The notes below the pieces were generated by a model. It worked only from the letters and a program-made list of their open reading frames with translations, made no database searches and was not told the DNA's origin. The position numbers and the translations under genes are program-made. A stretch of 64,000 nt of DNA from Hyphomicrobiales bacterium (lineage in GTDB: Bacteria > Pseudomonadota > Alphaproteobacteria > Rhizobiales > Rhizobiaceae): positions 186,001 through 250,000 of the forward strand of contig UCIV01000019.1 of NCBI GenBank assembly GCA_900472575.1. The letters run 5' to 3'. Shown piece by piece: positions 35,395 to 46,033 of the stretch. How positions within the stretch are numbered: the stretch's first letter is position 1; the number at the start of each line of letters is the position of its first letter.

Positions 35395-36402
35395 TCAATC
35401 GATTTCGGACCGATGCTCCATATACCAGCGGACGAAAGCATCGACACCTTCATCCAATCCGGTTTCCGGCTTACGCCCGGTCAGCGCCAGCAGAAGGTCC
35501 GGGCTGGCGAATGTGCGCGGCACATCGCCTTTCTGCATCGGCAGCATCTTGCGCCTTGCCGGCTTGCCCATTGTCTTTTCGATGACCTCGATAAAATCGA
35601 GAAGCCCGACCGGCTGACCGCCGCCAAGATTGACTGTACGGAACGGTCCTTGCTCCGAAAGCGTATCGATATCAGCAACACGGTTCGATTCGGATGGAGC
35701 AACCCTGGACAAATCAATGATCGAATCGACGAGATCGTCGATATAGGTGAAGTCACGGCTCATCTTGCCTTCACCATAGATCTCTATTTCCTGATCGTCG
35801 AGCATCGCCTTGACGAACTTGAACAGCGCCATGTCCGGCCGGCCCCAGGGACCATAAACCGTGAAGAAACGGAAAGCCGTCGTCGGAACCTTGTAGAGAT
35901 GGGCGTAGCTATGAGCCATCACCTCCATGGACTTCTTGCTGGCAGCATAGAAAGTCAGAGGTTCGTCAGCCTTGTCTGTTTCCCGGAACGGAATGCCCTG
36001 ATTGGCACCGTAGACGGAAGAGGTGGACGCCAACATCAGGTGTCCGACACCGACTTCTCGGGCGATCTCAAGAATGTTCCACGAGCCTATGAGGTTCGAG
36101 TCGAGATAGGCCTTTGGATTTTCGAGGCTGTAACGAACACCTGCCTGAGCTGCCAGATGAACGATAACGTCCGGATTGAAGCCCTTGACCGCTTCTTCAA
36201 GCAAAGCTCTGTCTTCCAGCATGCCCTGTACGAAGCGGAAGGAAGGAAACTGTGCCAGCCCGGCATTGCGGGCCTCCTTCAGGCGCAGGCTGTAATAGGC
36301 CGTCATCCCGTCAAAGCCGACAACCTCGTGACCATCCTGCAAAAGCTTGCGCGCCAGATGAAACCCGATGAAGCCCGCCGTACCGGTGATGAAATAACGC
36401 AT
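35395..36402 (-). CDS. lpsL: UDP-glucuronate 4-epimerase (LpsL-like)
   Basis: A 335-residue extended short-chain dehydrogenase/reductase. The NAD motif is GTAGFIG (residues 7-13) and the catalytic pair is Y152-AAS-K156. [16 protein letters not shown] and [14 protein letters not shown] are hallmarks of UDP-glucuronate 4-epimerases, which make UDP-galacturonate for rhizobial LPS and exopolysaccharide. Sequence similarity to WbpP-type UDP-HexNAc epimerases means that a UDP-GlcNAcA substrate from the dehydrogenase at 21107 is also conceivable. It is a single leftward gene, 214 bases upstream of the second MurG-like gene on the same strand. Confidence 0.87.
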   Translation of the reverse strand: MRYFITGTAGFIGFHLARKLLQDGHEVVGFDGMTAYYSLRLKEARNAGLAQFPSFRFVQGMLEDRALLEEAVKGFNPDVIVHLAAQAGVRYSLENPKAYLDSNLIGSWNILEIAREVGVGHLMLASTSSVYGANQGIPFRETDKADEPLTFYAASKKSMEVMAHSYAHLYKVPTTAFRFFTVYGPWGRPDMALFKFVKAMLDDQEIEIYGEGKMSRDFTYIDDLVDSIIDLSRVAPSESNRVADIDTLSEQGPFRTVNLGGGQPVGLLDFIEVIEKTMGKPARRKMLPMQKGDVPRTFASPDLLLALTGRKPETGLDEGVDAFVRWYMEHRSEID

Positions 36403-36463
36403 GTCCGCTTCCGCTGTTGATGGGGATCACATACCCAACCAAACGGGTCGAAGCAACGAGCCG

Positions 36464-36859
36464 CTAATGGAAAAGCCTGAGGCGCGCCGGTGGAACCCCT
36501 GGTTTGCCATTTTTGCGATCGACAGCGAACTGGATGAGATCCATCGAAGCCTGGTCGGTGAGAGGCTTGGCCATGACGCCGACAACACCGTTCACACCAG
36601 AAGCCACTACGCCTGGGTTTCCGGTGATCATGATGACGACAATACCGTATTCGGCCAAGACCTTGGCGATCTCCGGCCCCGTCTCGCCATCGGCAAGCCG
36701 CACGTCGACGAAAGCGATATCCGTGTCACGCGTGTAGTTGAGCGCCACCTTCATATCAGGCGCGATGCCAACCACATCATGTCCACTACGCTGAACTGCC
36801 TCCTCTATGTCCATGGCGACTAGCAGGCTGTCTTCGACAATCAGAAAGCGATATTCCAC
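36464..36859 (-). CDS. Single-domain response regulator
   Basis: A CheY-like receiver of about 131 residues without an output domain. Conserved positions are all visible: acidic pair E9/D10, phospho-acceptor D52 in VDVRLADG, T79 in MITG, and K98 in MAKPL. The start is probably the GTG at 36859, which has AGGAG seven bases upstream. An ATG two codons earlier lies only one base from that site. Such regulators act as phospho-relays or by protein contact. Its histidine kinase is not in the window. It lies 61 bases upstream of nothing but lpsL on the same strand, so its target is unknown. Confidence 0.85.
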   Translation of the reverse strand: MEYRFLIVEDSLLVAMDIEEAVQRSGHDVVGIAPDMKVALNYTRDTDIAFVDVRLADGETGPEIAKVLAEYGIVVIMITGNPGVVASGVNGVVGVMAKPLTDQASMDLIQFAVDRKNGKPGVPPARLRLFH

Positions 36860-37078
36860 GCGCATTCTCCTATCACTCAAGCGGCAAATAGTCGGCGCTT
36901 GCCGCTTGGCAATAGGTACTTTAGAGATCGCGGTCATTTTTAGGGGCGTGGTTAAGCCTTTGAACCTCGGCGTTTTTGCGCGTCAGGCCCATATGCGACG
37001 ATCCCGCAAGGAGCCAGAAGACGGCAACTGAGTGATCGCCAAATATTTCAGAGTCGGGCGAAAGGTGAGGAAGCATCC

Positions 37079-37104
37079 GGAACCGTTTTATCGACAAGCG
37101 GGTT
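37079..37104 (+). promoter_or_regulatory. Possible EcfG-type (general stress) promoter
   Basis: GGAAC (37079-37083), a 17-base spacer and GGTT (37101-37104) resemble the alphaproteobacterial EcfG consensus GGAAC-N16/17-cGTT, one base from ideal. The element lies about 33 bases before the ATG of the DUF1236 gene. This is by-eye matching only. Confidence 0.4.
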
Positions 37105-37136
37105 CTCTTGCCGGAAGTCAAAAGAGGAGAAGAACC

Positions 37137-37535
37137 ATGAAAAATATCATTCTTGCTTCCTGCGCAATCTTCGCAGCAACCTTTGCAGGCCAGGCCTATG
37201 CACAACAGAGCACGGTGACCGGCGCAGCCGGTGGTGCCGTGACCGGAGCTGTGGTCGGTGGTCCCGTCGGTGCAGCCGTGGGCGGTGTTGTCGGTGCCAT
37301 CGCCGGCACGGCAATCGATCCGCCGCCACGCGAAGTGGTTACCTATGTTGAACAGCAGCCCGCGCCAACCACGGCCGTGACCGTGGAACAGCCGATCGCC
37401 GTCGGCAAGCCGGTTCCCGAGACGGTTGTGCTAACCCCAGTTCCTAGCAACACCCGATATGCCTATACGGTGGTCAACAATCAGCGCGTGATCGTCGATC
37501 CGCAGACCCATACCGTGGTGCAGATTATCAAGTAA
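37137..37535 (+). CDS. DUF1236 domain protein with glycine-zipper segment
   Basis: A 132-residue exported protein. It has a Sec signal peptide (about residues 1-22, ending QAYA), a Gly/Ala/Val repeat segment (about 27-60) resembling a glycine zipper, a Pro/Val-rich linker, and a C-terminal DUF1236 segment ending YAYTVVNNQRVIVDPQTHTV. DUF1236 proteins are widespread in Rhizobiales envelopes, but I know of no defined activity. The ATG at 37137 has AGAGGAG upstream; an in-frame extension back to 37032 is not needed. A possible stress promoter lies just before it and a bidirectional terminator just after. Confidence 0.82.
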   Translation: MKNIILASCAIFAATFAGQAYAQQSTVTGAAGGAVTGAVVGGPVGAAVGGVVGAIAGTAIDPPPREVVTYVEQQPAPTTAVTVEQPIAVGKPVPETVVLTPVPSNTRYAYTVVNNQRVIVDPQTHTVVQIIK

Positions 37536-37548
37536 CGCCCACAATGCG

Positions 37549-37576
37549 AAAGCCCCGCTTCATATGCGGGGCTTTT
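37549..37576. terminator. Bidirectional intrinsic terminator
   Basis: Stem AAAGCCCCGC (37549-37558) with GCGGGGCTTT (37566-37575) and a 7-base loop. TTTT at 37573-37576 serves the rightward DUF1236 gene. The complementary A-run before the stem gives a U-run for leftward transcripts from pncB, whose stop is 24 bases away. Confidence 0.9.
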
Positions 37577-37599
37577 CAGTTAAACTGCCAAACGAGATC

Positions 37600-38904
37600 T
37601 CAGACCACCAGCGTCTGGCTAATCCTATCCTCTTCGCCGAACAGGCGGAGGTAGCGCTGCACTTCCTTCGCGTCGCCGGTCGCCTTCTGCGGATTGTCCG
37701 AAAGCTTAACGGCGGGGCGACCATTGGCTTCGCTGACCTTGCAGACGACCGAGATCGGTTTCAATCCGTTGATCTCGGTTGGCGCGCACCCGGCAAAGTC
37801 GTTGGTAAGGTTGGTGCCCCAGCCGAAGCTCATTCTCACCCGGCCCTCGAAATGCTTGTAGGTTTGAATGATTGCATCGACATCGAGGCCGTCTGAAAAG
37901 ATAAGCAGCTTTTCCTTCGGATCTCGGCCTACCTTCTTCCACCAGTCGATGATCTTTTCGCCGCCTTCGATCGGCGGGGCACTGTCGGGGCGGAAGCCCG
38001 TCCAGTCGGCGACCCAGTCCGGCGCATCCCTCAGAAACGCGGCAGTACCGAAAGCATCCGGCAAAACGATCAGCAGATTGCCGTGATAAAGCCGGTTCCA
38101 GTCCTTCAGCACCTGATAGGGGGAGTTGCGCAGCTCTTCATCCGTCTGCGCCAAGGCGGCTGCGACCATCGGCAGCTCGTGTGCATTGGTGCCGACAGCT
38201 TCCAGATCGCTGTCCATAGCAAGCAATACGTTGCTGGTACCGGTAAATCCGCTGCCGATGCCTTCCTTCAAGGCCTCGACGCACCAGCGCTGCCACAGGA
38301 AGCTGTGGCGACGGCGGGTGCCGAAATCGGAAATCCGCAGGCCGGGCAATTCACGCAGGCGCTGCACCTTTTCCCACATCCTGGCCTTGGCACGAGCATA
38401 GATCACATCGAGCGTGAAGTAACCGAGCGAGCGCATGGCCGTGCGGGAACGCATCTCGTTGATGATTGCCAGCGCCGGAATTTCCCACATCGTGGTATCC
38501 ATCCACTTGCCATGGAAATTCAGCTCGTATTGCCCATTGCGCTTGGACAATTCGTATTCCGGCAGCTTGTAGTTGGAAAGCCAGGTCAGGAATTCGGGTT
38601 CGAAGATCTGGTTGCGGCCATAGAATGTGTTACCTGCCAGCCAGATCATCTCCTTCTTGGAGAGACTAACCGTGCGGGCGTGGTCAAGTTGCTCCCGCAG
38701 GGCACCTTCATCGATCTCTTCCGCCAGTTTCACGCTGGTGGTGCGATTGATCACGGAGAATGTCGCGTCGACGTCCGGATAAAGCTTCCAGATCATCTGT
38801 AACATCAGAAGTTTGTAAAAGTCGGTGTCGATCAGACTGCGGATGATCGGATCGAGCTTCCAGCTGTGGTTATACACCCTGGTTGCGATATCGGTCTTGG
38901 TCAT
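37600..38904 (-). CDS. pncB: Nicotinate phosphoribosyltransferase
   Basis: This 434-residue enzyme makes nicotinate mononucleotide from nicotinate and PRPP in the NAD salvage pathway. Family blocks include [20 protein letters not shown] near the N-terminus, [12 protein letters not shown] in the catalytic core, GTSNVLLA and [17 protein letters not shown]. The autophosphorylated His region corresponds to GTNAHELPM. Length agrees with proteobacterial PncB. It is a single-gene unit bounded by a terminator downstream and a 156-base gap upstream. Confidence 0.96.
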   Translation of the reverse strand: MTKTDIATRVYNHSWKLDPIIRSLIDTDFYKLLMLQMIWKLYPDVDATFSVINRTTSVKLAEEIDEGALREQLDHARTVSLSKKEMIWLAGNTFYGRNQIFEPEFLTWLSNYKLPEYELSKRNGQYELNFHGKWMDTTMWEIPALAIINEMRSRTAMRSLGYFTLDVIYARAKARMWEKVQRLRELPGLRISDFGTRRRHSFLWQRWCVEALKEGIGSGFTGTSNVLLAMDSDLEAVGTNAHELPMVAAALAQTDEELRNSPYQVLKDWNRLYHGNLLIVLPDAFGTAAFLRDAPDWVADWTGFRPDSAPPIEGGEKIIDWWKKVGRDPKEKLLIFSDGLDVDAIIQTYKHFEGRVRMSFGWGTNLTNDFAGCAPTEINGLKPISVVCKVSEANGRPAVKLSDNPQKATGDAKEVQRYLRLFGEEDRISQTLVV

Positions 38905-39060
38905 GCCTGCCCCTGTCCCGGTCGCCTGTGACCGGTCGGCCTCACTCGCTATAGAGGCAAGCTAACGATCCTACCTCCCGGCAGCTTTATCGTGAAAAAA
39001 ATCGATTAAGTCCAGACGCAGTTCAACTGTCGCGGTACTGCCGAAAATAAACCGGAAGCT

Positions 39061-40023
39061 TCAGTAACCCGTCGTCCTGTCGACGACGTGCTGTAGCGGC
39101 TCTCCTCTTTCGAAACGCTCCATCTGAGCTTCCGCATTGCGGAGCAAGGCCCGGATATCGGAGGCAGAGGCAGCATGCGGCGTGACGATGACATTATCCA
39201 TGGACCAGAATGGGCTGTCCGGCGACAGCGGTTCCTGCTCGAACACATCGAGAGATGCGCCGCCCAGGATCTTGGCGTCAAGAGCCGCGATGAGATCCTT
39301 CTCCACCTGGCTGCCACCACGCCCGGCATTGATGAAGACGGGCGCACCGAGCGCGCCGTTCTGGCGAAGTCTGGAAAAGAGCGAGGCGTTGAAGATGCCC
39401 TGCGTCTCGCCCGTCAGCGGCAAGAGCCCGACGAGGATGTCCGTGCGGGCCAGAAAGGCATCGAGTTCGGACGCATCGTAGGTGTCGATGCCCTCGATTG
39501 CCTTCTTCGTCCGCGACCAGCCGATGACGTTGAAACCCATGATCTTCAGCTTACGGACACTATCTTGGCCGAGCACACCTAACCCCATGACACCGACGAT
39601 CAGGTCCTTCGCTTCAGGCTGATGCAATTCCTTCCAGATGCGGACGCGCTGCTGGACGAGATAGGCCGGGGCCTGACGCAGATGGCTGAGGCATTGAAGC
39701 ACGACCCACTCGCTCATGCGGGTGGTAAGGCTCTCATCGACGAAACGAATGATCGGGATATCCGGCAGGCCGGGTGTGGCGAGGATGGAATCGACACCGG
39801 CGCCGCCCGAGAACAACACTTTCAGATTGGGGGCGCGATGGAAAAGATCGAGGTCAGGCTTCCAGAGAAAAGCATAGCTTGCATTGGAAAGATCCGCCGA
39901 TTTGTCCGATGCGTGCAGGATCTGGCGTCCGGCGAGAGCGCCGACCAGAGCCTGATCCACATCACGGCGTTCGAATTTCAGGTCGATAACGACAGAACCT
40001 TTTTCAGACAAAGCTATTCCCAC
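39061..40023 (-). CDS. D-2-hydroxyacid dehydrogenase, glyoxylate/hydroxypyruvate reductase A type
   Basis: A 320-residue NAD(P)-dependent reductase of the GhrA branch. It has GVMGLGVLG (Rossmann glycine motif), INAGRGGSQVEKDL with the substrate-binding Arg, DVFEQEPLSPDSPFW with the active-site Glu, and VTPHAAS with the catalytic His. It would reduce glyoxylate or hydroxypyruvate to glycolate or glycerate. The start is taken as GTG at 40023, though a TTG at 40011 with GGGAA upstream is a serious alternative. Only 5 bases separate it from the yejF stop, so it is probably the last gene of the yej operon, an odd pairing. Confidence 0.85.
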   Translation of the reverse strand: MGIALSEKGSVVIDLKFERRDVDQALVGALAGRQILHASDKSADLSNASYAFLWKPDLDLFHRAPNLKVLFSGGAGVDSILATPGLPDIPIIRFVDESLTTRMSEWVVLQCLSHLRQAPAYLVQQRVRIWKELHQPEAKDLIVGVMGLGVLGQDSVRKLKIMGFNVIGWSRTKKAIEGIDTYDASELDAFLARTDILVGLLPLTGETQGIFNASLFSRLRQNGALGAPVFINAGRGGSQVEKDLIAALDAKILGGASLDVFEQEPLSPDSPFWSMDNVIVTPHAASASDIRALLRNAEAQMERFERGEPLQHVVDRTTGY

Positions 40024-40028
40024 TTTTG

Positions 40029-41657
<1,629 letters not shown>

Positions 41658-41661
41658 CATA

Positions 41662-42810
41662 TCACCGGAACGTCTTGCGGGGGTCGAAGGCATCACGCAC
41701 GGCCTCGCCGATGAAGATCAGCAGAGACAACATGATCGACATGGTGAAGAAGGCCGTCAGGCCGAGCCATGGCGCCTGGAGGTTGTTCTTACCCTGAGCG
41801 ATCATTTCACCCAGCGACGGCGAGCCGGGCGGCATGCCGAAGCCGAGGAAGTCCAGCGACGTCAGCGTCGCGATCGAGCCGGAAAGGATGAAGGGCAGGA
41901 AGGTGAGCGTCGCCACCATCGCGTTGGGCAGGAGGTGGCGATACATGATCGTCCAGTTGCCGACGCCGAGCGCACGGGCCGCACGCACATATTCGAAATT
42001 GCGGGCACGCAGGAACTCCGCCCTGACCACGCCGACGAGGCTGACCCAGGAGAAGAGCAGCAATATGCCGAGCAGAATGAAAAAGCCGGGCGGCAATATC
42101 GAAGCGATGATCAGCAGGATGTAGAGAACCGGCATGGCCGACCAGATCTCGATGAAACGCTGCATCAGAAGATCCGTCCAGCCGCCGAAATAGCCCTGCA
42201 CGGCACCGGCTCCGACGCCGATGATGGCCGAGCAGATGGTGAGTGCCAGACCGAACAGGACGGAGATGCGGAAACCGTAGATCATCCGGGCCATGACATC
42301 ACGCGCCTGATCGTCGGTGCCGAGCCAGTTCATGTTGCCGAGAATGCAGTTGGGGTCCTGATCGCCTTGCGGATAGGCCTTGCAGCGATCGGCCTTGGCC
42401 ATCAGCCAGAAAGGTTCGGTCGGGGCGGAATGGGGGATCTGCGAATTGACCGTCTGATAGGAATAGCGGATCGGCGGCCAGATCATCCAGCCATTGGCAT
42501 TGATTTCTCCCTGGATGAAGTCCGATCGATAGTCCGTCGTCGCGAGGAAGCCGCCGAACTTTTCCTCCGGGTAATCGACCAGAACCGGATAGAGGATCTC
42601 GCCCTTGTAAGAGGCGACGATCGGCCGGTCATTGGCGATGAATTCGGCAAACAGGCTGAGCGTGAAGAGGACCAGAAAAATCCAGAAGGACCAGAAACCG
42701 CGCTTGTTTGCTTTGAAATTGGCAAGCCGGCGCTTGCTGGTCGGCGACAGGAAGGGACGCTTGGCGGGCGGCGCTGCCGCGATCGGCGTCGTGACGGAAG
42801 TTGCGTTCAT
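41662..42810 (-). CDS. yejE: ABC transporter permease YejE
   Basis: A 382-residue permease with a cytosolic N-terminal tail of about 35 residues, a first helix (FWSFWIFLVLFTLSLFAEF), a long periplasmic loop of about 130 residues, then the core helices. NWLGTDDQARDVMARMIYGFRISVLFG and LRARNFEYVRAARALG (coupling loop) identify the YejE subfamily. It overlaps the yejB stop by one base (TGATG). Together with YejB it forms the channel for peptide import. Confidence 0.94.
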   Translation of the reverse strand: MNATSVTTPIAAAPPAKRPFLSPTSKRRLANFKANKRGFWSFWIFLVLFTLSLFAEFIANDRPIVASYKGEILYPVLVDYPEEKFGGFLATTDYRSDFIQGEINANGWMIWPPIRYSYQTVNSQIPHSAPTEPFWLMAKADRCKAYPQGDQDPNCILGNMNWLGTDDQARDVMARMIYGFRISVLFGLALTICSAIIGVGAGAVQGYFGGWTDLLMQRFIEIWSAMPVLYILLIIASILPPGFFILLGILLLFSWVSLVGVVRAEFLRARNFEYVRAARALGVGNWTIMYRHLLPNAMVATLTFLPFILSGSIATLTSLDFLGFGMPPGSPSLGEMIAQGKNNLQAPWLGLTAFFTMSIMLSLLIFIGEAVRDAFDPRKTFR

Positions 42811-43892
42811 CAGACGTCCCTCCGCTCGAAATCGATGCGCGGGTCGATCCAGGTATAGATCAGGTCGGAAATCAGGTTCACAACGAGGCCCATCAGCGAG
42901 AAGATGAAGAGCGTGCCGAAGACGATCGGATAATCACGATTGACGATGGAGAGATAACCGAGCCGTCCCAGCCCATCGAGCGAGAAAATGTTCTCGATCA
43001 GCAGCGAACCGGTGAAGAAGGCGGAGATGAAGGCGCCCGGAAAACCGGCGATGACGATCAGCATTGCGTTGCGGAAGACGTGCCCATAGAGAACCTGCCG
43101 TTCGTTGAGGCCCTTGGCGCGCGCCGTCGTGACATATTGTTTCTTGATCTCGTCGATGAAGGAGTTTTTCGTCAGCAGCGTCGTGGTGGCAAAGGCCGAG
43201 AGCGACATGGCGATCAGCGGCAAAGTGAGGTGCCAGAAATAGTCGCCGATCTTCTGATACCAGGTGAGATCGTCGAAATTGTCGGAGACGAGACCGCGCA
43301 ACGGGAACCAGTCGAAGAAGGAACCGCCGGCGAACATGACGATCAGCAGAATGCCGAAAAGGAAGCTCGGAACCGCATAACCGACGATGATGATGCCCGA
43401 GGTCCAGATATCGAAGCTCGACCCGTCCTTCACCGCCTTGCGGATGCCGAGCGGGATGGAAATCAGATAGGAGACGATCAGGATCCAGAAGCCGAGCGAG
43501 ATAGAGACCGGCAGCTTGTCGATGATCAGGTCGATGACCGGCGTGTTGCGGAAGAAGCTCTCGCCGAAATCGAAACGGATATAGTTCCACATCATGTCGA
43601 GGAAACGCGTTAGCGGCGGCTTGTCGAAACCGAACTGCTGCTCGAGCTTCTTGATGAATTCCAGATCGAGCCCTTGGGCGCCGCGGTAATTCGATTCAGA
43701 GCTTATGCCCTGAGCCGACAGATCGTTGCTGGCTCCCGACAGGCGGTCACCTGAATCCTGCCCCTGGACCTGAGCGATGATCTGCTCGACCGGCCCGCCC
43801 GGCGCAAACTGCACGACAAGGAAGGAAATAGCCATGATGCCGACAATGGTCGGGATCATCAGCAGCAGGCGGCGTAGAATATAGGCGCCCAT
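42810..43892 (-). CDS. yejB: ABC transporter permease YejB
   Basis: A 360-residue permease starting [20 protein letters not shown]. It has a large periplasmic loop after helix 1 carrying [16 protein letters not shown] and [31 protein letters not shown] sequence characteristic of YejB. The coupling loop is [14 protein letters not shown]. Its ATG overlaps by one base the stop of a 31-codon open frame that fills part of the 128-base gap after yejA. This could couple yejB translation to that small frame. Confidence 0.94.
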   Translation of the reverse strand: MGAYILRRLLLMIPTIVGIMAISFLVVQFAPGGPVEQIIAQVQGQDSGDRLSGASNDLSAQGISSESNYRGAQGLDLEFIKKLEQQFGFDKPPLTRFLDMMWNYIRFDFGESFFRNTPVIDLIIDKLPVSISLGFWILIVSYLISIPLGIRKAVKDGSSFDIWTSGIIIVGYAVPSFLFGILLIVMFAGGSFFDWFPLRGLVSDNFDDLTWYQKIGDYFWHLTLPLIAMSLSAFATTTLLTKNSFIDEIKKQYVTTARAKGLNERQVLYGHVFRNAMLIVIAGFPGAFISAFFTGSLLIENIFSLDGLGRLGYLSIVNRDYPIVFGTLFIFSLMGLVVNLISDLIYTWIDPRIDFERRDV

Positions 43893-43987
43893 CAGGACAC
43901 CTTGCCGAACGTTTCGGGCATATCACCGCGGGTCTGCGCAACGATCAAGCGGGCTTCCTTCATCTCTAGGCGAATCAATCCGGCCAT
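43892..43987 (-). CDS. Candidate 31-residue small ORF coupled to yejB
   Basis: Between the yejA stop and yejB start, an ATG at 43987 opens a 31-codon frame whose TGA overlaps the yejB ATG as TGATG. The product is charged and helical-looking ([20 protein letters not shown], then a short tail). AAGGGG lies 12 bases before its ATG, a little far for an ideal RBS. It may be a real small protein, a translational-coupling leader, or chance. I know no homologue. Confidence 0.35.
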   Translation of the reverse strand: MAGLIRLEMKEARLIVAQTRGDMPETFGKVS

Positions 43988-44020
43988 TTGGAACAGTTGC
44001 CCCTTCAAGGTGCAAGCATC

Positions 44021-45856
44021 TTACTTACCGGGCTGTTTGGCAAACCATGCTTCGGGGAAAGCGGTGCCGTATTCCGGCAGCTTTTCCGGATGCGCGATCC
44101 GGTTCCAATAGGCGATCTTTTCCTCGCCGGAATAGAACATCGGCACGACATAGTGGTTGGCGAGCAGCACGCGGTCCATGGCCTTGATCGCCGCCACCTG
44201 TTCCTCGCGGCTTGGAGGGAAGACGATCTTGCGAATCAGGATGTCGACGGCAGGATCGGCGATCCCGGCATAGTTGCGCGATCCCTGACGATCGACTGAT
44301 GCCGAACCCCAATAGTCGTTCTGTTCGTTGCCGGGGTTCATCGTCTGCGCCCAGACACCGAAAATGATGTCGTAGTCGAAGCTGCGGACACGGTTGATAT
44401 ATTGTGAGGCGTCCACTGTGCGGATGCGTGCATCGATACCGATTCTCTTGAGGCTGTTGATATAGGGAGTGACAGTCCGCTCCTGACCGGCATTGCTCAG
44501 CAGGATTTCAAACCCCAGGGGCTGGCCGGTCTTGCTGTTGACCATGCGGTTGCCCTTCAACTCGTAGCCAGCCTGCTTAAGCAGACCAACTGCGGTGCGA
44601 AGGTTGTCGCGCACCTTGTTCGGATCGCCATTGACCGGGTTTGCGTAGGGTTTGGTGAAGACTTCCGGCGGGACCTTGTCCTTCAGTTCATTGAGGATTT
44701 CGAGCTCCTTGCCCTCAGGCAGGCCGGAGGTCGCAAGCTCCGTGCCCCAGAAGAAACTGTCGACTCGTTTCAGGCCACCAAAGGCGAGGTTCTTGTTGAG
44801 GTCCTCGAAATCATACGCGTAATTCAAGGCCTCACGGACCCGCGCATCCTTGAAGATGTCGCGGCGCATGTTCGGCACGAATGCCTGCATCACGCCGACA
44901 GCCTTGAATGGGTTCGTCAGCGCCTCCTTCGTCACCCGGCCATCCTTGACCGCGTCGAAATCGTAGCGGGTCGCCCAGCGGCTGGAGCTGTTTTCCTGCC
45001 GGTAGTCGACATTGCCGGCCCGGAACGCCTCGAACTGCACGTCGGTGTCGGAGAAATAGGTGTAGCTGATGGTACGGAAATTATACTGGCCGCGGTTGAT
45101 TGGCAGGTCCTTGCCCCAGTAGTCGTCGCGCAACTCATAGCGAATGCCCGATCCGGGCTGAACCGAAGCAACCTTGTAGGGGCCGGACGCCATCGGCACT
45201 TCCAGCGACGTGCGCGAAATATCGCGCGCCTTACCCTGGCTGTCTGTCCCTTCCCACCAATGTTTCGGCATGATCGGGAAATCGCCTACGATCGAGGGTA
45301 GTTCCTTGTTGTTCTTCTCGTCGAAGCGGAAGGTCACTTCGCGATCACCGGTCTTTTCCGCTCCGGTCACATGCTGGTAATAACCGGAATAAAGGGCGCT
45401 GTGCTGTTTGAGCATATTCAGGCTGAAGACGACGTCTTCCGGGGTCACCGGCTGACCGTCAGCCCATTTGGCTTCCGGCCGCAGTCGGAAGGTTACGGAC
45501 GACATGTCGTCAGGGTAGGCAACGGCTTCAGCCAATAATCCGTAGGTGCCGAAGACCTCGTCTTCCGAACGCTTCATCAACGTTTCGAAGATCATCGTCA
45601 CGCTGGAAGCGATGGCGCCCCTGTCAATTACCGGATTGAGGTTGTCGAACGTGCCTTCCTGGGCAAGCTTGAGTTCGCCGGTTTTGGGAGCGTTGACGTC
45701 GACATAGGGAAGCGCCTGGAAATCCGCCGGCAATTGCGGCTCGCCGACAACGGCCATGCCGTAACGCCATTTCGGCTCATCGGCCATCGCCCATGGCGCC
45801 ATGAATGACGCTGCCAATGCGACAACAAGACCTTTGCGGAGCCGGGTCAAATCCAT
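44021..45856 (-). CDS. yejA: Peptide-binding protein YejA
   Basis: A 611-residue family 5 solute-binding protein. A Sec signal peptide covers about residues 1-26 (ending PWAMA), followed by WRYGMAVVGEPQLPADF, typical of YejA. RLRPEAKWADGQPVTPEDVVFSL and REALNYAYDFEDLNKNLAFGG are further family blocks. The start at 45856 has AAGGGAAAAG upstream and gives a proper signal peptide; an in-frame extension to 45934 does not. First gene of the leftward yej operon. It binds oligopeptides, including peptide-nucleotide antibiotics in enteric bacteria. Confidence 0.94.
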   Translation of the reverse strand: MDLTRLRKGLVVALAASFMAPWAMADEPKWRYGMAVVGEPQLPADFQALPYVDVNAPKTGELKLAQEGTFDNLNPVIDRGAIASSVTMIFETLMKRSEDEVFGTYGLLAEAVAYPDDMSSVTFRLRPEAKWADGQPVTPEDVVFSLNMLKQHSALYSGYYQHVTGAEKTGDREVTFRFDEKNNKELPSIVGDFPIMPKHWWEGTDSQGKARDISRTSLEVPMASGPYKVASVQPGSGIRYELRDDYWGKDLPINRGQYNFRTISYTYFSDTDVQFEAFRAGNVDYRQENSSSRWATRYDFDAVKDGRVTKEALTNPFKAVGVMQAFVPNMRRDIFKDARVREALNYAYDFEDLNKNLAFGGLKRVDSFFWGTELATSGLPEGKELEILNELKDKVPPEVFTKPYANPVNGDPNKVRDNLRTAVGLLKQAGYELKGNRMVNSKTGQPLGFEILLSNAGQERTVTPYINSLKRIGIDARIRTVDASQYINRVRSFDYDIIFGVWAQTMNPGNEQNDYWGSASVDRQGSRNYAGIADPAVDILIRKIVFPPSREEQVAAIKAMDRVLLANHYVVPMFYSGEEKIAYWNRIAHPEKLPEYGTAFPEAWFAKQPGK

Positions 45857-46033
45857 GCTTTTCCCTTTGTGAAATTGATTTGTTGCAGCGAAGCATAGGG
45901 CAAAAGAGGGCGAAAAACAGGAGGCGCCGCTCACAAGCGATTTATCGCCTGCAGCTCACGGGCGAGATCTCCATTTCACCAAAGTCTCATTCCAGACTAA
46001 ACTGGCGATAAAAGTGATTTGCGGCGGAAGTTC

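Noticed and set aside
37204..37310. Gly/Ala/Val-rich repeats in the DUF1236 gene as a DNA repeat array
   Set aside because: Repetition is at the level of degenerate codons for a glycine-zipper segment, not a conserved nucleotide repeat.
45937..45948. Palindrome GCGAT-TT-ATCGC upstream of mepA and yejA
   Set aside because: It is short enough to occur by chance, and no flanking half-sites or known regulator match were seen.
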